A stretch of DNA of 27,013 bases, from the NCBI GenBank assembly GCA_021737115.1, contig JAIPER010000002.1:1-27013 (forward strand), written 5' to 3'. Every line of letters begins with the position of its first letter. Positions within the stretch are counted from its first letter, which is position 1. This document shows positions 14,853 to 22,596 of this stretch, in pieces. Source of the DNA: Desulfohalobiaceae bacterium (GTDB taxonomy: Bacteria > Desulfobacterota > Desulfovibrionia > Desulfovibrionales > Desulfothermaceae). The notes under the pieces are model-generated. The model made no database searches and was not told the DNA's origin. It worked only from the letters and a program-made list of their open reading frames with translations. Made by a program: the position numbers and the translations under genes.

Positions 14853-16136
14853 TCAACGGCCGTCCACATAGGGTTTTATGGCCTGAAGCACCTTGTTCAC
14901 CGCCCCCTTGTTCTGAATGACGACGTTTTGAGCCTTATTTCCCATGACTCGTGAATGTTTTGGATCCTGAAAAAGAGTATACAGGGTTTGAGCTAGTGCT
15001 TCAGGGTCTTGAATGATCACAAGCCCGTTTTCTTGGCTGAGCAGGCTGGATATTTCCTGGAAGTTGAAAAGATGCGGTCCGGCAATAACCGGCAGTCCGA
15101 GCGAGGCCGGTTCCAGGAGGTTGTGCCCCCCGGTCGGCACCAGGCTGCCTCCGACAAAAGCAATATCCGAAGCCGCGTAGAAGGTAAACATCTGGCCCAT
15201 GCAGTCGCCGATATAGACGGCAGTCTCGGATCCTAACAAGTCATCCTGGCTGTGGGCATGTACGGAAAACCCCATGCGGGCACTCAGATCTGAGGCTGCT
15301 TGAAACCGTTCCGGGTGTCTGGGCACCAGGATCAACAGACAATCAGGAACATGTTTTCGAAGCCGGGCATGGGCAGTAAGCACGGATTCTTCTTCCCCGG
15401 CATGGGTGCTGGCCGCTATCCAGACTGGCCGGTTTGGAGCTATACGCTTGCGCAGCTCTTTTCCTTTTTGGATCTGCTGTACAGGAAGGCGACTGTCGAA
15501 TTTCAGGTTACCCATGACATAGATGTTATCAGGCTTGACTCCCAGCTTGAGGAAACGTTCTCGATCAGAGACGGTTTGGGCCAGGACCTGGCACTTGTCC
15601 AGAGTTTGGGCCATAAAGCGCTTGACTTTGATATAGCCCTTGAAGGAAGAGGGCGAAAGTCTGGCATTGGCCATGATAATCTGGATTTCATGTCTGGCAC
15701 ATATCTGAAATATGTTCGGCCAGATTTCGGTCTCCATGAAAATGGCCAGTGAGGGGTGGGTTCTGCCCAAAAACCGATTGACCAGGCCGGGAATGTCAAA
15801 GGGAAGATAGGTGTGGTAGATTGAATTTGGAAAGAGTTTTTTGGCATATTCCGATCCGGTCGGGGTTGTGGTGGTCAGAACAATGTCGGTTCCTGAAAAG
15901 CCTGTAAGGATGCCCTGGATTAAGGGCATGGCAGCCTGGACTTCACCAACGGAAACAGCATGGATCCAGATAATGTTGTTATGAGGTAACGCCGGATAAC
16001 CGGTCCAGCCCAGGCGCTCCTGCCATCGTTGGCGGTAGGCGGGTTCTTTCAGGCCCTTGACCGCGAGCCGCAGCACAAAAAACGGCAGGCCAAGCCGGAG
16101 AAGGTTGGTGTAGGCGAAAGATCCCAACAATATCAC
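14853..16136 (-). CDS. waaA: 3-deoxy-D-manno-octulosonic acid transferase
   Basis: Transfers Kdo from CMP-Kdo to lipid A precursor on the cytoplasmic side of the inner membrane. The 427-residue GT30 protein has an N-terminal membrane anchor (about 1-26), YRQRWQERLGW with the family's conserved Glu, WIHAVSVGEVQAA, and TTTTPTGSEYA. FMETEIWPN, GNLKFD and the C-terminal GGSLVPTGGHNLLEPASLGLPV donor site follow. The longest start is GTG 16136. GAGGTG at 16141-16136 better positions a TTG at 16130, so a non-ATG start is likely either way. The stop of the upstream ligase overlaps as TAATG. Confidence 0.96.
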   Translation of the reverse strand: MILLGSFAYTNLLRLGLPFFVLRLAVKGLKEPAYRQRWQERLGWTGYPALPHNNIIWIHAVSVGEVQAAMPLIQGILTGFSGTDIVLTTTTPTGSEYAKKLFPNSIYHTYLPFDIPGLVNRFLGRTHPSLAIFMETEIWPNIFQICARHEIQIIMANARLSPSSFKGYIKVKRFMAQTLDKCQVLAQTVSDRERFLKLGVKPDNIYVMGNLKFDSRLPVQQIQKGKELRKRIAPNRPVWIAASTHAGEEESVLTAHARLRKHVPDCLLILVPRHPERFQAASDLSARMGFSVHAHSQDDLLGSETAVYIGDCMGQMFTFYAASDIAFVGGSLVPTGGHNLLEPASLGLPVIAGPHLFNFQEISSLLSQENGLVIIQDPEALAQTLYTLFQDPKHSRVMGNKAQNVVIQNKGAVNKVLQAIKPYVDGR

Positions 16137-16142
16137 ACCTCA

Positions 16143-17420
16143 TTAATTGCTAAGTAAATGTGTCTCGGTATGATGGTTTTTTGATTTTTTTTCAGACGAA
16201 TAACAGAGGCAAGAGCCTACTGCTGCCCCGAGGAGAATCATTGGCGAGGCCATCATAAACGGTGAATAGAGATTGAGGGCACCAAGAGAAACAATAAGAA
16301 AAGCCAGCATGGAAATTGCAAAGGTCAATATTTTTTGGGAATAGACCGGGTCTGTTGACTTTATTTGTCCGAGAGATCGAAATAAGAACATAACAGAGAG
16401 GACAAAAAACATGATAAAAGCGGTGAAACCGATGAGACCGGTATCGACAAGCAGGGACACAAACAGGCTGTGCGGATAGGCCTTGTAAATATCCCCCCGA
16501 AAAAAAATCTCTTTATCATACAGAATCTGAGCGGACTTGAAGGTGTCCAATCCCGTCCCCAGGAACATGTTCTCTTTCCAAACGAGCAAAGCGGTTTTCC
16601 AGAGTTCCCATCGTCCGCTTTGTAAGACCTTCTCCAGCAGAAAACGCGGTGGTCCGACAATAAAAAGTGAGCAGAAAGCGGCTAGAAAGATGGCGCTTTT
16701 AAGGAATTGTCGTTTGATTAAAAAATAGACAAAAAGAGCCGTTCCAAAGGCTATGTATCCGGTTCTCCTGAATGAAAATATTAAAAAAAAGTAAGCAGGA
16801 AAGGTGAGCAGTGCATACATGATGAATGATTTGAACTTCGACCACGCAGCAGGGAAAAAGCCAAACAGAGAAAATGTGACTGGCAAAAAGATGGCAACGA
16901 GGTTGCCTAATAACGGATCATCCCGTGTAGCGGTCAACATTCTCCCATTTCCAACTTTTGGGTTTTGAAAAAAGAAATCTCTATCTAAGAAGAATTGAAA
17001 CAGCGCATCAAGCCCCAGGTACAGACAAAGGACAACAATGGCCAGGATAAGAATATCGAGGTGTCTTTTGTTTTTTACAAACTCCAGGGCTGGAAAGAAC
17101 AAAAGAAGACTGTCGTAGGAAAGGTGATCAAGGGCTTTTATGCTCACCTGAATATTGATGGAAGACAATGCCTTGAAGATAAGAATGCAGTAAAAAGCGA
17201 AAAACAAGTACTTATAATTAAATCTGGCCAGATTGGAACTCTTGTAGTTCCCGGTATAATACAACAAGACTCCGATGATGGCCATAACACTGGATATTTC
17301 CCTAAGTGCCTGCCCAAGAGGGAATAACAGGATATGAGAAACTATTCCGACCTGCAGTAAACGAAAAGCCGCATCAATCAAGGATTTTCTTTGAAGAAAG
17401 CCTGCCAGGGAAATCATCAT
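16143..17420 (-). CDS. O-antigen ligase / Wzy-type polymerase family membrane protein
   Basis: The 425-residue protein has about 11-12 membrane segments. Its large periplasmic loop contains SGRWELW (268-274), FLGTGLDTF (286-294) and YPHSLFVSLLVDTGLIG, with His317, a pattern typical of WaaL O-antigen ligases. Arg218/219 in SFRRTG is also conserved in the family. It would join O-chain or nonulosonate-bearing glycan to lipid A-core at the periplasmic face. Being next to waaA and lpxL favours ligase over Wzy polymerase, but sequence alone does not settle it. Base composition is more A/T-rich than waaA. No ribosome site is evident at ATG 17420; M2 at 17417 is equally possible. Confidence 0.85.
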   Translation of the reverse strand: MMISLAGFLQRKSLIDAAFRLLQVGIVSHILLFPLGQALREISSVMAIIGVLLYYTGNYKSSNLARFNYKYLFFAFYCILIFKALSSINIQVSIKALDHLSYDSLLLFFPALEFVKNKRHLDILILAIVVLCLYLGLDALFQFFLDRDFFFQNPKVGNGRMLTATRDDPLLGNLVAIFLPVTFSLFGFFPAAWSKFKSFIMYALLTFPAYFFLIFSFRRTGYIAFGTALFVYFLIKRQFLKSAIFLAAFCSLFIVGPPRFLLEKVLQSGRWELWKTALLVWKENMFLGTGLDTFKSAQILYDKEIFFRGDIYKAYPHSLFVSLLVDTGLIGFTAFIMFFVLSVMFLFRSLGQIKSTDPVYSQKILTFAISMLAFLIVSLGALNLYSPFMMASPMILLGAAVGSCLCYSSEKKSKNHHTETHLLSN

Positions 17421-17430
17421 TGAGTCTATG

Positions 17431-18381
17431 TTATTTTATCTTGCTGGTTAACCGATTGAGGTGATACACGATCCGGTTGCCTTTGTTCTGACGTATGTTC
17501 AAAGAATACGAAAAATAACGGCACCCATGTTCAAGGAGTTGAATGATTTGGTCTTTGTTTTTATGACGATTGATATGCTTCTTTATGTAGAAATAGTTTT
17601 TATTGTTTGTAAAAGGAATTTTTGTTGCTTTTTCAATATATTCCTGATCGTTTATCTCCAAAAAGGAAAATAGTTTTTTTATATTAAAAAAAGTATGATG
17701 TAGTAAGTCTTCATATTTAGCATAATACCAGTTGGTGTTTTTATTTTGAATATATAATCTTACAGACTCATTCCAAGAGGCAGCCGCTCTTACGAACAAA
17801 TCATTATCGATTTGGTTAATTCGCACGGTTCGCAGTAAAAAACTTCTGTTTTGCTTTATAGTCATGGACTGCAACGTGTGCCATGGGTTGCGGATACAAA
17901 AAACAAAAAGGGCATTGGGAAACATCTCTTTTATGAAATCAATGCGTAAAATGTTGGATGCATTCTTTATAACTAAACGCTTCCCTTGGGCTTGCTGCAA
18001 ATATATATTACGGACAATTGAGATTTTGTCTTCATCATATTGGGGAATATCGACCTTGGGCCGGTTTTTGTTCATCTCATATTCCCCGAAATCAAAGTAA
18101 TGCCACCAGAGTGCATTATCTTCTATCCCGGATACGTCTTCCGGGCAGAATTTCACCTTATTCTTGAAGGAGTGTTCGGTAATCAAAAAATGATCCGAAA
18201 GCCCGCCGATGATTCTGGACATGAGAAGCGTACCTGATCTGGGGCAACCAAGTATGAAAATGGGTCTTTTGGAAGCCGGGTCTGTCAAACACTGTTGTTG
18301 ACTGCTGCTTTGGATTGTTGAATGAACTTTCATTATGAATCCCAAAGGTGTTTCATTTGCGCTCGAATCAGTCAATGACAT
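17431..18381 (-). CDS. PAPS-dependent sulfotransferase
   Basis: Transfers sulfate from PAPS to an acceptor, here probably a surface sugar. The 5'-phosphosulfate loop is RPIFILGCPRSGT (39-51), and the 3'-phosphate site is FCIRNPWHTLQSM with Arg164 and Ser172. Both are standard for the bacterial sulfotransferase_3-like group. The 316-residue length fits a single domain. The gene is strikingly A/T-rich (Asn, Lys and Ile via AAT, AAA, ATA), unlike neuB beside it, which suggests recent acquisition. ATG 18381 overlaps the neuB end by 14 bases; an alternative ATG at 18333 still precedes the motif. The acceptor cannot be read from sequence. Confidence 0.85.
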   Translation of the reverse strand: MSLTDSSANETPLGFIMKVHSTIQSSSQQQCLTDPASKRPIFILGCPRSGTLLMSRIIGGLSDHFLITEHSFKNKVKFCPEDVSGIEDNALWWHYFDFGEYEMNKNRPKVDIPQYDEDKISIVRNIYLQQAQGKRLVIKNASNILRIDFIKEMFPNALFVFCIRNPWHTLQSMTIKQNRSFLLRTVRINQIDNDLFVRAAASWNESVRLYIQNKNTNWYYAKYEDLLHHTFFNIKKLFSFLEINDQEYIEKATKIPFTNNKNYFYIKKHINRHKNKDQIIQLLEHGCRYFSYSLNIRQNKGNRIVYHLNRLTSKIK

Positions 18382-19390
18382 CGAGAGACAGCAACGTGTC
18401 TCGGTCTATCCTTCGCCTGGCCTTTTTCCCGACTACAGTGGAGAGCAGTTCAGGGCTGATGCCGGTACCGGGTCTTTTGAAGACCAGCATATCTTCTTGA
18501 ATCGTCTGCCCTTCAAGGATGTCGGTTCCGGCCACGATGCTCTTCCTTGCCCAGTCCCTGCTCTTTTGTTCTGCTTTTGATGGTTTTTTCTCATAACTGC
18601 CCAGAGCCATCTCCACCCTGCGGATACCATTGACCAGATCAACAAGACCTTTTTGATCGCAGGACACCGGGCAGTCCTGGGATCCCGGGGCGTTACGGTC
18701 CAGGGCGATATGTTTTTCGATGACTCGTGCTCCGATGGCAACCGCAGCCAGGGTGATATCAATGCCGACATTGTGATCTGAATAGCCGATGGGGCAGGCA
18801 AATTCTCCGGACATGGCCTCTATTGCCCGCAGGTTGATCTCATCCGGTTGAGGCGGATAGGCGGTATTGCAGTGCAGGAGGATAAGATCCTCGTTCTCTG
18901 CCCTGGAAAAAATGTCCAGGGCCCTGTGCACGTCATCAAGGGTATACATCCCGGTGGACAGAATAACCGGCTTTTGTTCCACGGCGATTTTTTGCAGAAA
19001 CAAAGGATTGGCGATTTCTCCGGAGCCGATCTTGAAGGCCTTGGGCTCCAGGGTGACCAGAAAGTCGAAGCTTTCTTCGTCGTGGGCCGTTGCCAGGAAG
19101 ATGATGTTTTTCTGCAGGCAGTATTTTTGCAGCCGGGCAAAATCTTGGTAGGGCAGTTCCTTGGACTTCATCCTCCTGATCCAGTCGGGAGCGGCGGAGG
19201 AGATCAGGTTTTCCGTCTTGAATATCTGAAACTTGACCGCATCCGCCCCGGCCAGCACGGCAATGTCGATCAGGTGTTCGGCCAGCTCGATCCGGCCAAA
19301 ATGGTTAACCCCGGCTTCGGCAATGATGAACACAGGATGTCCCGGGCCGACAACATTATCCTCGATACAAACTTCTTTATGAAATGGCAT
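18368..19390 (-). CDS. neuB: Nonulosonic acid (sialic acid-type) synthase, NeuB family
   Basis: Condenses a 6-carbon N-acylated sugar (ManNAc or a relative) with phosphoenolpyruvate to a nine-carbon nonulosonic acid. The 340 residues contain a TIM barrel (about 1-270) with FIIAEAGVNHFG, DAVKFQIFKTE, KIGSGEI, LLHCNTAYPPQ, GYSDHNVGI and EKHIALDRNAPGSQD. A C-terminal antifreeze-like SAF domain ends in FKRPGTGISPELLSTVVGKKA. With NeuC and NeuA nearby and no dehydratase or aminotransferase in view, Neu5Ac is the simplest product, but legionaminic-type substrates are not excluded. GGGA lies upstream of ATG 19390. Seventy-seven bases separate it from neuA. Confidence 0.93.
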   Translation of the reverse strand: MPFHKEVCIEDNVVGPGHPVFIIAEAGVNHFGRIELAEHLIDIAVLAGADAVKFQIFKTENLISSAAPDWIRRMKSKELPYQDFARLQKYCLQKNIIFLATAHDEESFDFLVTLEPKAFKIGSGEIANPLFLQKIAVEQKPVILSTGMYTLDDVHRALDIFSRAENEDLILLHCNTAYPPQPDEINLRAIEAMSGEFACPIGYSDHNVGIDITLAAVAIGARVIEKHIALDRNAPGSQDCPVSCDQKGLVDLVNGIRRVEMALGSYEKKPSKAEQKSRDWARKSIVAGTDILEGQTIQEDMLVFKRPGTGISPELLSTVVGKKARRRIDRDTLLSLDVID

Positions 19391-19467
19391 GGCCTTGTTC
19401 CCTTTGGTGATTTATGTCTTCAACAAAAATTAGAAAGTCTTTCGCCATGGAATGCTTTAAGTCTTTC

Positions 19468-20232
19468 TTAAGTCTTCTTAACCTCTTGTTGTGAATCCTT
19501 CCGATTTATCCGTTTTTGAATATATTCGGCGATTTCCAGGTCAAGGTATTCATCGATATCCATGGCTTCGATCCGGGAAACGGGAATGGGCCATGAGCGT
19601 CCGCCATACAGGGAGCCCTGTTCAAAGATGGTCCTCCTCCATGATGTGTAGAGGTTTCCAAAGAAATAGACTTCAGGGGCGGACTGGGTGTTGGGAGATT
19701 TCTTTTTTTCCTCTTCAAACATGAAGGAAATGGTCCCGTCTGGATTGATAGTTCTCGCATTAAATGGGTGATAATGAAACGGAGGGCGAGTCACGGTGGT
19801 TACTGAATCGATGCCCCCCTGCTTTTTTATGGCCTCAATGGACTGTTCCACATTATCAACCGTCAGAAAGGGATAGGTGGGCTGAATCGTCAAAATGATA
19901 TCAGCCTGAAAGCCCCTTTTGTCCAGTTCCTCAATGGCCTGGACAATGACCGGCAAGGTCGGTGTGTGGTCCCTGGCCAGTTCGGTCGGTCTTTCTATAA
20001 CCTCGACCCCTTCCCGGGCGACGGTCTGGGCAATGGCCTCGGATTCTGTGGAGACGACCAGCCTGTCCAGGGAGGGACACTGTTGCGCAGTCTCAAGACA
20101 GTAGTGGATCAACGGCCTGCCACCCAGGGGATGGATGTTCTTGTTGGGGATTCTCTTCGAGCCTCCCCTGGCCGGTACGATACCGAGTACATTCAATGTG
20201 GTCTCTCTGTTTTTCATATTCCTACTCTTCAT
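19468..20232 (-). CDS. neuA: CMP-nonulosonate (sialate) cytidylyltransferase
   Basis: Activates the NeuB product with CTP to CMP-sialate. The 254-residue protein shows the CMP-sugar synthetase P-loop IVPARGGSKRIPNKNI (residues 18-33), GGRPLIHYCL, VVSTESEAIA, ILTIQPTYPFL and the late AMDIDEYLDLEIAEYI metal-binding stretch. No esterase domain is fused. ATG 20232 and ATG 20217 are both possible starts. It is the first gene after an apparent terminator hairpin at 20360-20384, so it may head its own transcript with neuB and the sulfotransferase. Confidence 0.93.
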   Translation of the reverse strand: MKSRNMKNRETTLNVLGIVPARGGSKRIPNKNIHPLGGRPLIHYCLETAQQCPSLDRLVVSTESEAIAQTVAREGVEVIERPTELARDHTPTLPVIVQAIEELDKRGFQADIILTIQPTYPFLTVDNVEQSIEAIKKQGGIDSVTTVTRPPFHYHPFNARTINPDGTISFMFEEEKKKSPNTQSAPEVYFFGNLYTSWRRTIFEQGSLYGGRSWPIPVSRIEAMDIDEYLDLEIAEYIQKRINRKDSQQEVKKT

Positions 20233-20351
20233 GCTTAGTGAATCTTCAGCGTGAGGTCTTGAAGTTTCCGCCTATATCAAACTGGCTGAAGCGGATTGAC
20301 TTCACTTATTGAGCAACCGCACAGCTCACATATTTTTATATATACTAAAAA

Positions 20352-20384
20352 ATTTAAAGTCAGCTTTGCCAGAGGCAAAGCTGA
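20352..20384 (-). terminator. Rho-independent terminator after the dehydrogenase gene
   Basis: TCAGCTTTGCC (20360-20370) pairs perfectly with GGCAAAGCTGA (20374-20384) around a 3-base loop. On the minus strand the stem is followed by CTTTAAATTTTTT, a T-rich tail. It starts 4 bases after the dehydrogenase stop and precedes neuA by about 120 bases. This would partly separate the neuC side from the neuA side. Confidence 0.7.
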
Positions 20385-20387
20385 AAG

Positions 20388-21356
20388 CTAACTGCTGAGG
20401 TTTAGAAAACCGAGCGTCTTATCGATGACGAAGCGCTGGGTCAGATGCCAGGCATCTTGGGTGGAACCCGCGATATGCGGGGTAATGATCAGGTTCGAGT
20501 GCTTTTTGGCATATTCGACCAGAGGGTGTCGGCCTACCCTTTGGGAGAATCCGGGGGTGAATTCAGTGTCAAGCACGTCCAGGGCCGCTCCCCGCAGGAT
20601 ACCCTGCTCCAGGGCCCGGACAAGGGCCTCGGAATCGACCAGTTCTCCCCTGGCGGTATTGATGAAATAGGCCCCCCGCCTGCAGGCAGAAAAGGCCTCC
20701 TGGTCAAAGAGATGGATGTTTTTCGCATGCAGGTTGGCATGAACTGAGACGATGTCGGAGCTGCCGAGTAGATCCCGAAGGTGGTATTTTTTTGTATAGA
20801 GTCCTTTCTGGTCTTCACTCAGATAGGGATCGTAAAAACCGACCTTCATGCCCATGGCGGCTCCGTAGCCGGCCACAAGTTTGCCTAATCTCCCCAGGCC
20901 CACGATACCCAGGCTCATTTGGGAAAGCATGGCCTGACCTCCGAAATCCCATCTGCTCCAGCGATCTGCAAGGACCGACTCCCTGGCCGGTATCAAGTTC
21001 CGGGTCAGACAGAGAATCAGACCCAGTGTCAGCTCGGCCGTGGGGGTGATTTTCTCCAGGAAATCAGTTTCCCCCCGCAGAGAAAAGATTCGGACACCGA
21101 AGTCCGCTGCAGCCGATTCATCGATATGGGGAATGCCGGTGGTGTTGCTGGCGATGACTTTGAGCCGTGGGGTCTTCTGGAAGAAATCCGCTCCGAAGAA
21201 GTAGCCCAGGGGGGCAAAAAGCACGCATGCCTCCTGGAGTAGAGCATCAGTCAGGAAAGACGGGTCTTGCAGACGGATGAGATCAAAACGGTTTTCCAGG
21301 AGCCTCATGTTTTCCCGGGTGTAATTGAGAATATCAAAGTAGATGGCTTTTGTCAT
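20388..21356 (-). CDS. D-isomer-specific 2-hydroxyacid dehydrogenase family protein
   Basis: NAD(P)-dependent reductase or dehydrogenase of the phosphoglycerate dehydrogenase family, of unknown substrate. The 322 residues have the Rossmann loop GIVGLGRLG (150-158) and DPYLSE after beta-2. The catalytic triad is Arg236 (INTARGELVDSEAL), Glu265 (ALDVLDTEF) and His294 (TPHIAGST). It lacks the C-terminal ACT domain of SerA. It overlaps the neuC end by 23 bases and sits between neuC and neuA, so it likely acts in the same sugar pathway, perhaps on a 2-keto acid or sugar acid. That is inference; a stray metabolic gene is possible. Confidence 0.85.
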   Translation of the reverse strand: MTKAIYFDILNYTRENMRLLENRFDLIRLQDPSFLTDALLQEACVLFAPLGYFFGADFFQKTPRLKVIASNTTGIPHIDESAAADFGVRIFSLRGETDFLEKITPTAELTLGLILCLTRNLIPARESVLADRWSRWDFGGQAMLSQMSLGIVGLGRLGKLVAGYGAAMGMKVGFYDPYLSEDQKGLYTKKYHLRDLLGSSDIVSVHANLHAKNIHLFDQEAFSACRRGAYFINTARGELVDSEALVRALEQGILRGAALDVLDTEFTPGFSQRVGRHPLVEYAKKHSNLIITPHIAGSTQDAWHLTQRFVIDKTLGFLNLSS

Positions 21357-22503
21357 ATTTCAAGTGCTTTTGGATCTGGACCTTCCTGGTTTTCAACTCC
21401 TTGACGATCTGTTTGCAGGCTGTGCCCCGGCCGTATAAAAAATCCCGACAGTATCGGCCGTTATTGAGTTGTTGCCGTATTGCCTCTTTGATTTCATTAC
21501 GGTCATAACTGCAGTCAATGACATTTTTCCCCCTTTCCCGGGCGTTTTGTCTGCTGCCGATATTGACCACCGGAACACCGAGATAGGAGGCCTCCCTGAT
21601 GCCGCTGCTGGAATTGCCCACCAGGGCCGCACAATGGTTCAGGAGTTTGGCGTAGTCTTCAAAACTGAAGTTTTTGAAGAAGTGGATCTTCGATGGCCTG
21701 AAGGTTTCCCTGAAGGGTCTGATCCCTTTGGAGATTTCATCCGTGCCTGCGTCCATGTTCGGCCAGAGCCAGAGAACCGGCAGGTCCAGATCATATAGAG
21801 CATGCAGGGTCTCGGTGACCTGAAAGCGGGCCCGGTTGAATTCGGTGGTCACCGGGTGCTGGATTGCCAGAATATAATTTTCCTTTTCAATGGAAAAGCG
21901 GGGACCGACTCCAGCGTATTTGTCGAAGACATCGAAATTCGGCTCCATGTCCAGGCCTGTCAGGAGGTCCAGGGTCGGGGTACCGACAACAAAGACGTTG
22001 TCCGGGTCTTCTCCCATTTGTACCACGCGTTTGGCGCTTAGTTCCGTAGCAGTGAAGTGCAGGTGGGAGAGTTTGGTGATGGCATGCCGGATGGATTCGT
22101 CAATCGAACCGGAAAGCTCCCCTCCCTCCAAATGGGCAACCGGGATATTCATGTAGCTGGCGGCTACAGCCACTGCCAGCGCCTCGAAACGGTCGGCGAT
22201 GGAGATGACCACATCAGGTTTGAGATTCTCGAATACGGTGGAGAGTTCAACGATGGCCAGCCCTGTCGATTTGGCCATGGTGATGGTCCGTCCGCCTTCA
22301 ACCAGAAAATGGATAGTCTCATTGATCCTGAAGCCGTCTTCCTGGATCAGGTTGACGGGATTTCCGTATTTATGAAGGATGATCGCCCCGCCGACTACGA
22401 GCTGGAGTTCGAGGTCAGGATCATTCTCAATTTCCCGCATCAGAGATTTCATTTTGGAGTAGTTGCCCCTGACCGTCAACACGATGCATATTTTTTTTTT
22501 CAT
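21334..22503 (-). CDS. neuC: Hydrolysing UDP-GlcNAc 2-epimerase, NeuC type
   Basis: Converts UDP-N-acetylglucosamine to ManNAc and UDP, the entry step to sialic acid. The 389-residue GT-B-like protein carries IADRFE (Asp104, Arg105, Glu107), VAHLEGGE (122-129), WPNMDAGTDEI, GNSSSGIREA (297-305) and GSRQNARERG (316-325). These are all hallmarks of NeuC and its LegG/NnaA relatives, rather than non-hydrolysing WecB. The LegG alternative acts on a 2,4-diacetamido sugar, but its partner enzymes are not in view. No strong ribosome site is seen at ATG 22503. It overlaps the dehydrogenase by 23 bases. Confidence 0.92.
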   Translation of the reverse strand: MKKKICIVLTVRGNYSKMKSLMREIENDPDLELQLVVGGAIILHKYGNPVNLIQEDGFRINETIHFLVEGGRTITMAKSTGLAIVELSTVFENLKPDVVISIADRFEALAVAVAASYMNIPVAHLEGGELSGSIDESIRHAITKLSHLHFTATELSAKRVVQMGEDPDNVFVVGTPTLDLLTGLDMEPNFDVFDKYAGVGPRFSIEKENYILAIQHPVTTEFNRARFQVTETLHALYDLDLPVLWLWPNMDAGTDEISKGIRPFRETFRPSKIHFFKNFSFEDYAKLLNHCAALVGNSSSGIREASYLGVPVVNIGSRQNARERGKNVIDCSYDRNEIKEAIRQQLNNGRYCRDFLYGRGTACKQIVKELKTRKVQIQKHLKYDKSHLL

Positions 22504-22596
22504 AAGCGCGTATTCTTTCAGTCTGCGTATATACAGAGCTCATTGTCAACTTCAGAGCTTTTCCAGTGAACTAAAATTTGCACAAGATTTTGGACA

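Noticed and set aside
18368..22503. Assignment of the cluster to legionaminic or pseudaminic acid
   Set aside because: The 4,6-dehydratase, aminotransferase and acetyltransferase genes those routes need are not in the window. NeuC/NeuB/NeuA alone fit the sialic acid route better, though genes outside the window could change this.
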